From NCBI GenBank assembly GCA_004555735.1, contig SFHH01000071.1, forward strand, positions 1 through 9,396: a stretch of DNA of 9,396 nucleotides, given 5' to 3'. The position numbers and the translations under genes were made by a program. The notes below the pieces were generated by a model that was not told where the DNA came from, did not search any database, and saw only the letters and a list, made by a program, of their open reading frames with translations. Source of the DNA: Acidaminococcus fermentans (GTDB lineage Bacteria; Bacillota_C; Negativicutes; Acidaminococcales; Acidaminococcaceae). Of the stretch, positions 1 through 5,966 are shown piece after piece. The stretch's first letter is position 1. Every line of letters begins with the position of its first letter.

Positions 1-1200
1 GGCCTGGTGATGCTGGCCCTGGGACAGCAGGGAGCAGGCCTGATCACCGTCCCTAAAGTCCTGGGCAGCGTCCCCGGCGTTTTGATCGATATCGTCATGG
101 TTTCCCTGGTCTTCGGGGTCAGCTTCAACCGGAAGATGCTCCATTCCTATCTGGATTATGTGTGCCTGCCCATGCCGGCCTATGGCATGCAGATGTGCGT
201 GGGCACCCTGCTGGGGGCATTCCTGAGGGGTGCCTGGCCAGGCCTGCCTGTAGGCTGGGGCGTCCTGGGGGTATTCTCCTTCCACGGGGGCCACGGGACG
301 GCGGCCGCCGCTGCTGCTTCCTTTGAAAAGCTGGGCTATGAAGGCCATATGGCCATCGCCATGGTGCTCTCCACCGTGGGCCTGATCATGGCCATGACCG
401 TGGGGATGGCCCTGGTGAACTTCGGCGTCCGGAAAGGCTGGGGGACCTACGTCAAAGAACCCACCAAACAGCCGGATTATTTCTACGGCGGTGTCCTGCC
501 GGCCGACCAGCGGAAATCCGTGGGGACCACGGTGACCACTTCCATCAGCATCAACCATCTGGCCCTGCAGTTCGCCTGGCTCATGGGTGCCCTGTTCATC
601 GGGCAGCAGATCTTTGCCGCTTTGAACACCTTCCCGTCCTTCAAGGCCCTGCACCTGCCCAGCGTGCTCCACGGCGTGGTCGGCGGTGCCGTGATGTGGT
701 ACCTGATCGAACTGCTCCATCTGCAGAAATTCGTAGATTTGAAGACCATCAAACTGCTGTCCGGGTTCTTCCTGGAACTGGTAGTATTCACCGCTATGGC
801 GACCCTGAACCTGAAATTCGTCTCCACCTATGCAGCCCCTCTGGCCATCTACTGTGTGGTCCTGACGGCCCTGACGGTTCCCCTGGTGCTGTTCTGCGCC
901 CGGAAATTCGCCAAGGAAGAATGGTTCGAAAAAGCCTGCATGTGCTTCGGGGCGGCAACCGGTAACACCTCTACCGGGCTGGCCCTGGTCCGTTCCATCG
1001 ACCCCAACTCCGAATCCCATGCTGGGGATAGCCACGGGATCTATGCGACTCTCATGTCCTGGAAGGATATCTTCGTAGGCCTGACCCCCATCTGGCTGAG
1101 TACCGGAGTCGGCCTGACCGCCGGTGTGGGCGCGGCCATCTTCGTAGTATTCATAGCCATCGGGTTCATCTTCTTCAATACGAAACGCTCGTTGAGCTGA
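1..1200 (+). CDS. gltS: Sodium/glutamate symporter, GltS family (5'-truncated by window edge)
   Basis: The frame is open from base 1 to TGA at 1198-1200, giving 399 visible residues; the true start lies upstream. The protein is almost entirely hydrophobic helices. It carries the two glycine-rich signatures of the GltS family: HGGHGT at about residues 95-100, and GAATGNTSTG at about 317-326 followed by LALVRSIDP. By family knowledge these form the two re-entrant substrate/Na+ regions of an inner-membrane glutamate:Na+ symporter. In E. coli GltS the first motif lies further from the start, so roughly 40 or more N-terminal residues are probably missing here. Glutamate as substrate is inferred from family only. 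The last 99 codons are nearly duplicated, in inverted orientation, by the gene at the right edge (9081-9396). A long hairpin (1238-1287) follows the stop, then a convergent LysR gene. Confidence 0.9.
   Translation, partial: GLVMLALGQQGAGLITVPKVLGSVPGVLIDIVMVSLVFGVSFNRKMLHSYLDYVCLPMPAYGMQMCVGTLLGAFLRGAWPGLPVGWGVLGVFSFHGGHGTAAAAAASFEKLGYEGHMAIAMVLSTVGLIMAMTVGMALVNFGVRKGWGTYVKEPTKQPDYFYGGVLPADQRKSVGTTVTTSISINHLALQFAWLMGALFIGQQIFAALNTFPSFKALHLPSVLHGVVGGAVMWYLIELLHLQKFVDLKTIKLLSGFFLELVVFTAMATLNLKFVSTYAAPLAIYCVVLTALTVPLVLFCARKFAKEEWFEKACMCFGAATGNTSTGLALVRSIDPNSESHAGDSHGIYATLMSWKDIFVGLTPIWLSTGVGLTAGVGAAIFVVFIAIGFIFFNTKRSLS
885..1181 (+). repeat. Left arm of inverted gltS duplication
   Basis: This segment matches the reverse complement of 9100-9396 over 297 aligned bases without gaps. 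I count 15 mismatches by eye (about 95% identity). Bases 1012-1100 are identical to the complement of 9181-9269 (89 bp). Fourteen mismatches are synonymous; the exception is A1159, which turns Ile into Leu. Similarity ends at 1182, six codons before the stop. The repeat probably continues left of base 885, but its partner runs off the right edge. Confidence 0.93.
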
Positions 1201-1237
1201 TTCCATTGCCTATTTTCCAATCTTCTAATAGGGACAC

Positions 1238-1287
1238 ACAACCCCAAAACAGGCGGTATCCGAAAGGACCGTCTGTTTTGGGGTTGT
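1238..1287. terminator. Long hairpin between convergent gltS and lysR-type genes
   Basis: Perfect 15-bp inverted repeat: 1238-1252 pairs with 1273-1287 (ACAACCCCAAAACAG / CTGTTTTGGGGTTGT). Inside it CGGT 1254-1257 pairs with ACCG 1268-1271, and a small CC/GG stem closes on a GAAA tetraloop (1262-1265). It lies 37 bp past the gltS stop and 24 bp past the regulator stop, so a bidirectional transcription end is likely. There is no clear U tract on either strand, which makes a classical intrinsic terminator uncertain; it may instead be an mRNA 3'-end stabiliser. Confidence 0.6.
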
Positions 1288-1311
1288 ATAGTAATGAATG
1301 GATACAATTTT

Positions 1312-2289
1312 TTATGAAATCAGTGCAAAATCAAAAAGTCTATTCAAGACGTTTTTATAGCGCTGGAATTCGTCCCGGATCAGTACTTTCATCGCTTCCG
1401 CATAGTCCGGAAGGGGATGGTCCTTTAAGGTGACGATGCTGATCTTGGTGGAAATGATATCGTTGGTCAGTTTGACAATCTGGGGCAGCCCCAGAGCCAG
1501 GGACTGAGTTTCGTAACAGATATAGAGATAGATTGGCGTGATGATGCCTACCCCGTACTGGGCCAGGGACAACATCAAGCGCTGATTGTTGGTTTCTAAG
1601 ATGCAGTGAGGATACAGGGCGTGGCTGGCGTAGAGACGGTCCACCGCAACCCGTATCTGGTTTTCCTGGGGCCGGTGGAAGAAGGGCAGATCCTGCAGTT
1701 CCAGCAGATCCACGCCTTCCCGTCCATACCGCTGGAAATCTTCTCGTCCCGTTGCCGGCCGGTAATGCATCAGGAGAGACTGGCTGAGGGAACAGCAGAG
1801 ATGCTCTTCTACCAAAGGCTCGATCTGGAGATCTCGGTCTTCCGGAACATTGACGCCGATGCAGAGGTCCAGCTGGTGGGTGCGGAGCCGATGCAGTAGT
1901 TCTTCGCTGTTCTGTTCCTTCAGTAGGACTTCAATATGAGGATATCTTTCGTGATATCGTTCCCAGATATGGGTAAAGAATGCTTCCCCTCTCTGGCGGG
2001 AAATCCCGAACCGCAGTTCTCCATGGTAGTCTTTGACCAGATCGGTGAACCGAGCCGTCATTTGATCTTCTGCCTGGAGAATCTGTTGGGCATAGAACAG
2101 CATGGCCTTCCCAGCTGGAGTCAGCCGCAGTACTGGTTTGCGTTCAAACAGCGCAACGCCATATTGAGCTTCCAGCCGTTTGATATGAGCACTGAGGGAC
2201 TGCTGGCTGACGTACAGCTTTTCTGCAGCTCGGGAGATATTCCCTTCTTTGGCTACTGTGACGAAATAGGCAAATCCCAAAAGGCTCAT
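1312..2289 (-). CDS. LysR-type transcriptional regulator
   Basis: Encodes 325 residues, a normal length for the LysR family. Residues 1-62 form the N-terminal winged helix-turn-helix: the stretch with GNISRAAEKLYVSQQSLSAH, then IKRLEAQYGVALFER and LTPAGK, is a textbook LysR DNA-binding domain. The rest (about 90-300) reads as the two-lobed effector-binding domain (LRFGISRQRGE near 90; a YGVGIITP segment late in the domain). The ATG at 2289 is preceded by GAGGAG-like purines and starts just before the HTH. The gene is divergent from the aldolase/dehydrogenase pair across 152 bp, the usual arrangement for a LysR regulator controlling its neighbour while repressing itself. The effector cannot be read from the sequence; a substrate or intermediate of the adjacent enzymes is the natural guess. 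It converges with gltS at its 3' end. Confidence 0.93.
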   Translation of the reverse strand: MSLLGFAYFVTVAKEGNISRAAEKLYVSQQSLSAHIKRLEAQYGVALFERKPVLRLTPAGKAMLFYAQQILQAEDQMTARFTDLVKDYHGELRFGISRQRGEAFFTHIWERYHERYPHIEVLLKEQNSEELLHRLRTHQLDLCIGVNVPEDRDLQIEPLVEEHLCCSLSQSLLMHYRPATGREDFQRYGREGVDLLELQDLPFFHRPQENQIRVAVDRLYASHALYPHCILETNNQRLMLSLAQYGVGIITPIYLYICYETQSLALGLPQIVKLTNDIISTKISIVTLKDHPLPDYAEAMKVLIRDEFQRYKNVLNRLFDFALIS

Positions 2290-2441
2290 TTCCTGTCTCT
2301 CCTCTCTACTACAATAAAAAGACTGTGAAAAATAGATTTAAATACTGTTTTTCAATTGAATGATTCCATGATACCATATTTTCAGAAAAAAGAAAATTTA
2401 TCTGCTGCATGGAAAATAGAGTTGAAAGAAGGATGCCGAAA
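2290..2441. promoter_or_regulatory. Divergent promoter/operator region, regulator and aldolase
   Basis: AT-rich 152-bp spacer between the divergent starts. A perfect 10-bp palindrome TTCAATTGAA lies at 2351-2360. It overlaps candidate -35 elements for both directions: plus strand TTGAAT (2356-2361) with TATTTT (2377-2382), and minus strand TTGAAA (complement of 2350-2355) with a TATTTT 15 bp further. The 15-bp spacers are short, so these are weak, activator-dependent-looking promoters. A second palindrome, ATTTAAAT, lies at 2336-2343. The palindrome is a reasonable operator for the LysR-type protein, but this is inference. No other gene is visible here. Confidence 0.4.
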
Positions 2442-3449
2442 ATGTTGAAAATCATGGATTGTACGTTACGGGATGGTGCCAATGTGGTGGGAAAAGGATT
2501 CCCCGCTGATCTTACGGACAGCATGGTCAAAGCTCTGCTGGCCGCCAATGTGGATTATATCGAAATGGGAAATGCCGGCGGTATCGGCGCCTATGAAGTG
2601 GCAGGCTTCACCAAAGCGGAAACCGATGAGAAATACCTGGAAGTGATCCAACCCTATGTGGCTTCCAGGAAAGTGGGGATGTTCCTGAATGCCAAACGGT
2701 ATCGGGAAAAATATGTGGAATTGGGTGCTCAAAAAGGGCTGGCCTTCCTGCGGGTCGGGGTGGATGCCGATGAACCGGATTTGGCCCTGGAACCGATCCG
2801 TGCTATCAAAAAAAGAGGCATGAAGGCCTTCTATTCCGCCATGAAAGCCTATCTGGTCACCCCGGAAGAACTGGCTGAATCGGCCAAAAAGCTAGAAGCG
2901 GCTGGTCTGGATGAATTTACTGTGATGGATTCCGCTGGCTGCATGCTGCCAGAAGAAGTGGCAAAGACGGTAGAACTGTTGAAAAAGGCCGTCAATATCC
3001 CCATTGCTTTCCACTGTCACAACAATCTGGCTCTTTCTGCTGCCAACGCACTGGCTGCTTATCGGGCTGGGGTGGATATCCTGGACGGAGGCCTGATGGG
3101 CATGGCCCGGAGTGCTGGGAATCTGCCTACCGAAGCGGGCATTGCCTTGCTGCACCGGTATGGGGAAGCCCAGCATGTGGATCTCTACGGCCTGCTGGAA
3201 TACATCGCAGAAGAGCTGGAACCTCAGATGAAGGAACGGTATGACTACCACAATCCACTGCCGCCTTTCGATCTGGTCCTGGGGATCACCGGCCTCCATT
3301 CTTCCAAAGGCAAGCTGTTCAAACAGGTGGCGAAAGAAACGGGCGTCAACCTGTACCAGCTGATGGTCCATGTAGGGAAAATCGACCGGAAGAACCCGTC
3401 CGAAGAGCTGATTCGCAAGGAAGCAGCCAACCTGAAGGAGGCAAAATAA
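2442..3449 (+). CDS. DRE-TIM aldolase/lyase, 4-hydroxy-2-oxovalerate aldolase-like
   Basis: With the ATG at 2442 the protein has 335 residues and begins MLKIMDCTLRDG. AGAAGG (2427-2432) sits 9 nt upstream of it, whereas in-frame ATGs at 2409 and 2433 have no properly spaced site. The DxTLRDG motif (residues 6-12) and HCHNN (His191, His193), followed by LDGGLMGMARSAGNLPTE, mark the HMGL-like TIM-barrel family. Asp11 and the two His should bind the divalent metal, as in DmpG/MhpE aldolases. Those enzymes cleave 4-hydroxy-2-oxo acids to pyruvate plus an aldehyde. The His that follows RDGM in DmpG and acts in catalysis is Asn14 here, so the exact reaction may differ. No acetaldehyde dehydrogenase partner (DmpF type) is adjacent; instead a 2-hydroxyacid dehydrogenase begins 1 nt after the stop. 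The fold is secure, the substrate is not. Confidence 0.85.
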   Translation: MLKIMDCTLRDGANVVGKGFPADLTDSMVKALLAANVDYIEMGNAGGIGAYEVAGFTKAETDEKYLEVIQPYVASRKVGMFLNAKRYREKYVELGAQKGLAFLRVGVDADEPDLALEPIRAIKKRGMKAFYSAMKAYLVTPEELAESAKKLEAAGLDEFTVMDSAGCMLPEEVAKTVELLKKAVNIPIAFHCHNNLALSAANALAAYRAGVDILDGGLMGMARSAGNLPTEAGIALLHRYGEAQHVDLYGLLEYIAEELEPQMKERYDYHNPLPPFDLVLGITGLHSSKGKLFKQVAKETGVNLYQLMVHVGKIDRKNPSEELIRKEAANLKEAK

Positions 3450-3450
3450 G

Positions 3451-4407
3451 ATGTTCGATGTATTGCTGGCAGGACCTTACCCTGCAGGGACCCTAGAAAA
3501 ACTCCAGCAGGCTGTAGCCGGAACGGATATTTCCATCCGCGCTGTGACTACGGAAGAAGAATTCGCCAAAGAGAACGATGTGGATGCCATCATCCTGCGA
3601 ATCATCAAGATGCCGAAAGAAGTGATCCAGCGCTTTTCTCCCAAACTGAAAATGATCATGCGCTGGGGCGTGGGCTATGATGCAGTGGATGTGCAACAGG
3701 CTCGGGCACAGGGCATCGATGTATGCAATACTCCGGGAGCCAACGCCTATGCTGTCAGTGAACTGGCTGTCCTGCTGATGCTGGCTGTAGGCCGGTGCCT
3801 CCTGTGCCATGAACTGGAACTGCGCAATGGGGTCTGGAGCCGGGAAATGTTCACCGCTCAATCCCGCAGCCTGAATCACAAGGTAGTAGGCCTGGTGGGC
3901 GGTGGCAACATCGGCCGGCAGGTAGCCCGCAAAGTCCAGGCTTTTGGGGCCCAGGTCCAATATTACGATCCGTTCCGGATGAAACCGGAAATGGAAAAAG
4001 AGTTCAACCTGGAATATGTGGATTATGCAACCTTATTGGCCACTTCTGATGTGATTTCCTTCCATGTACCCCTTCTAGACAGCACCCGCCATATGCTGAA
4101 CAAAGAGAACATCAAAACGGTGAAACCGGGGGCCATCATCATCAACACATCCCGCAGCGGCATTGTGGAAGATGAAGCCATTGTGGACGCCCGGAAAGCC
4201 GGACTGATTTCCGGCGCCGGCCTGGACTGCACGGAAGAAAGCCCCATCACCAAAGAGAATCCCCTGCTGAAAGACCCTCATATCATCGTGACACCCCATG
4301 TAGGCGGCACGGCCAACGATATCGGCGATTCCATCATCCCCATGATTGTGGAAAACTTGAAATCGATGGCAGAAGGAAAGCCCTTGAAGTTTGTGGTGAA
4401 TCAGTAA
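3451..4407 (+). CDS. D-isomer-specific 2-hydroxyacid dehydrogenase (SerA-like)
   Basis: Encodes 318 residues, the length of single-catalytic-unit family members with no C-terminal ACT domain as in SerA. The order is typical: an N-terminal half substrate domain; RWGVGYDAVD (Arg71 onward); NTPGAN (93-98); the Rossmann loop G150-G-G152-N-I-G155, with Asp173 ending the next strand, which predicts NAD(H) rather than NADP(H); catalytic Arg235 in NTSRSG; and catalytic His283 in TPHVGGT. The position matching the catalytic Glu of SerA (29 residues after the Arg) is Ser264, in DCTEESP. The enzyme should interconvert a 2-oxo acid and a 2-hydroxy acid. AAGGAGG (3435-3441), 9 nt upstream of the ATG, lies inside the end of the aldolase gene, so the two are co-transcribed and probably translationally coupled. 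Substrate unknown; phosphoglycerate or hydroxypyruvate type activity cannot be excluded. Confidence 0.88.
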   Translation: MFDVLLAGPYPAGTLEKLQQAVAGTDISIRAVTTEEEFAKENDVDAIILRIIKMPKEVIQRFSPKLKMIMRWGVGYDAVDVQQARAQGIDVCNTPGANAYAVSELAVLLMLAVGRCLLCHELELRNGVWSREMFTAQSRSLNHKVVGLVGGGNIGRQVARKVQAFGAQVQYYDPFRMKPEMEKEFNLEYVDYATLLATSDVISFHVPLLDSTRHMLNKENIKTVKPGAIIINTSRSGIVEDEAIVDARKAGLISGAGLDCTEESPITKENPLLKDPHIIVTPHVGGTANDIGDSIIPMIVENLKSMAEGKPLKFVVNQ

Positions 4408-4451
4408 AAAAGATTTCAACCCAGTTCGTATCAAAAGAATATATATGATAG

Positions 4452-4489
4452 ACAGAGTGTATGGAAAAGATTTCCCTACACTCTGTTTT
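4452..4489 (+). terminator. Terminator after the aldolase/dehydrogenase operon
   Basis: The 10-bp perfect stem ACAGAGTGTA (4452-4461) / TACACTCTGT (4477-4486) is extended inside by GGAAA/TTTCC (4463-4467 with 4471-4475). It is followed by TTTT, then GCTTT. It lies 45 bp after the dehydrogenase stop and well before the next promoter, as expected for an intrinsic terminator. The U tract is short. Confidence 0.72.
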
Positions 4490-4570
4490 GCTTTAGTGGA
4501 GGCGTCAGAGTTGGAGATAGGAATATATTGCTTAAAATGTTACAAGAAGTCAAACTGAATCTATATGATT

Positions 4571-4618
4571 AAAAATATTTTCAATATAAAATTGACGAAT
4601 AAAAATATTCGTAATATA
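4571..4618. repeat. Two tandem dyads (AAAAATATT-N3-AATATA), 30-bp period, likely operator
   Basis: AAAAATATTnnnAATATA occurs at 4571-4588 (spacer TTC) and again at 4601-4618 (spacer CGT). Each contains the perfect inverted repeat ATATT-N3-AATAT. The copies start exactly 30 bp apart, close to three helical turns, so two bound dimers would sit on the same DNA face. The second copy fills the -35/-10 spacer and runs into the -10 of the promoter at 4592-4620; the first lies just upstream of the -35. Binding by an unknown dimeric regulator is inferred; AT-rich background lowers the significance. Confidence 0.5.
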
Positions 4619-4620
4619 CT
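4592..4620 (+). promoter_or_regulatory. Sigma-70-type promoter for aminotransferase-antiporter operon
   Basis: -35 TTGACG (4592-4597), 17-bp spacer, -10 TATACT (4615-4620); each hexamer matches consensus at 5 of 6 positions. Transcription would start near 4627, giving a leader of about 115 nt before the aminotransferase. A 7-bp inverted repeat ACGAATA-AAAA-TATTCGT (4595-4612) lies between the hexamers, a position where a bound repressor would block RNA polymerase. Confidence 0.7.
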
Positions 4621-4675
4621 ACAGATATAAATAAACTTTTTAAAAGCATAGTGGTAATAATATTTCTTCCATTCT

Positions 4676-4707
4676 AAACAATAATAAATGAATAAAAGTT
4701 ATTGTTT
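4676..4707 (+). repeat. Inverted repeat in the aminotransferase mRNA leader
   Basis: AAACAATAA (4676-4684) pairs with TTATTGTTT (4699-4707) across a 14-nt loop. It lies in the predicted 5' leader, 23 nt before the AGGAGG. All but two pairs are A-U, so the hairpin would be weak and leaves the ribosome binding site free. The rest of the 4408-4739 gap holds only the terminator, dyads and promoter listed separately. Confidence 0.3.
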
Positions 4708-4742
4708 GAATTAGAAACACAGAATCGATAAGGAGGAACATG

Positions 4743-5939
4743 ATGTTTAGTGCCAAAGCCAATAACGTGTCACCTGCTTTTACTACGGAGTTAAACGCCA
4801 AAATCGCTGATATGAAACGGAAGGGAATCGAAGTGGTCCGCCTCAATATCGGTGAGCCGGATTTCCATACTCCGGACAATATCAATGCAGCCGCGAAAGC
4901 AGCCATTGATGAGCATTTCACTCGCTATACCCCGGTCAATGGAATCTTTGATTTGCGGGAAGCCATTGCCAACAAGTTCAAACGGGATAATGGAGTGGAA
5001 TATACACCGGATGAAATCTGTGCCACTTCCGGTGCCAAGCAGGCATTGTACGAGGCCGTCCTGACACTGGCCGGCCAGGGAGATGAAGTCATCATCCCGG
5101 TCCCCTGCTGGGTCTGCTATGTGGAAATGGTCAAACTGGCCGATGCTGTACCGGTACAGGTCCCTGTCCAAAAAAATGGCCCTGAACGGAACCATCTGGA
5201 CATGGAAGCCATCCGGAAAGCCATCACTCCCCGGACTAAAGCCATCATCATCAATACGCCTAACAACCCGACTGGCGTCGTCTATACCCGGAAGGAACTG
5301 ACCGAACTGGTGGAACTGGCCGCTGCTCATGATTTTTGGATCATTTCCGATGAAGTCTATGAAAAACTCCTGTATGGAGGAGCGGAACATATCTGCATGG
5401 CAGCCATTTCAGAAGAGGCGCGGAACCGTTCCATCATAATCAATGGCTGTTCCAAGACCTATGCCATGACGGGCTGGAGACTGGGGTATGCAGCAGGACC
5501 GGCCCAAGCCATCAAGAAGCTGAGAAGCCTCCAAAGCCATATTACAGGAGGAATCACTTCCATTACGCAGAAAGCTGGCGTGGAAGCACTGAATGGACCC
5601 CAGGAGAGTGTGGAAACCATGCGTAAGGCCTTTGATGAAAGACGGATCCAGATGAGCGAGATGCTGGGTCAGATTCCCAATATCTCCTTTAGTGAACCTC
5701 AGGGGGCGTTCTATTATCTGGTGGATATTTCCTGGTATTTTGGAAAAAAAGGGAACGGAAAGGTCATCCACGATGCACTGGAATTTGCTCCATACCTCCT
5801 GGATACGAAACGAGTGGCCGTGGTACCGGGCGATGCTTTCTTTGCCCCCGGGACCATCCGGCTGTCCTATTCCAATTCTCTGGACAACCTGGAAAAAGGT
5901 GTCAAAGGATTGGCAGAAGCCTTGGCAGCGATGGAATAA
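4743..5939 (+). CDS. PLP-dependent class I aminotransferase (aspartate aminotransferase-like)
   Basis: Two ATGs are adjacent (4740 and 4743). AGGAGG (4731-4736) is 6 nt from the second and only 3 nt from the first, so 4743 is preferred, giving 398 residues, typical of fold-type I subgroup Ib enzymes. Landmarks in order: LNIGEPDFHTP near 40; SGAKQAL near 100; NTPNNPTG near 178; SDEVYEKL near 203; the PLP lysine Lys238 in SKTYAMTGWRLGY; and the carboxylate-binding Arg373 in IRLSYSNS. The enzyme moves an amino group between an amino acid and a 2-oxo acid in the cytoplasm. Family position suggests an aspartate/alanine/aromatic range, but the side-chain specificity cannot be fixed by eye. The gene ends in tandem TAA TAA; the antiporter gene starts 27 nt later, so the two form an operon. 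The product 2-oxo acid could feed the dehydrogenase or lyase upstream. Confidence 0.93.
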   Translation: MFSAKANNVSPAFTTELNAKIADMKRKGIEVVRLNIGEPDFHTPDNINAAAKAAIDEHFTRYTPVNGIFDLREAIANKFKRDNGVEYTPDEICATSGAKQALYEAVLTLAGQGDEVIIPVPCWVCYVEMVKLADAVPVQVPVQKNGPERNHLDMEAIRKAITPRTKAIIINTPNNPTGVVYTRKELTELVELAAAHDFWIISDEVYEKLLYGGAEHICMAAISEEARNRSIIINGCSKTYAMTGWRLGYAAGPAQAIKKLRSLQSHITGGITSITQKAGVEALNGPQESVETMRKAFDERRIQMSEMLGQIPNISFSEPQGAFYYLVDISWYFGKKGNGKVIHDALEFAPYLLDTKRVAVVPGDAFFAPGTIRLSYSNSLDNLEKGVKGLAEALAAME

Positions 5940-5966
5940 TAAGGGATAAAAAGGGAGGAAAGCGGT

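Noticed and set aside
4537..4572. Eleven-codon mini-ORF as a leader peptide for the aminotransferase operon
   Set aside because: It lies upstream of the predicted promoter, has no ribosome binding site and shows no run of regulatory codons.
4575..4617. Classical LysR box (T-N11-A) in the tandem dyads
   Set aside because: The symmetry is ATATT-N3-AATAT, which puts A and T rather than T and A at the outer N11 positions, so assignment to the LysR-type protein rests only on proximity.
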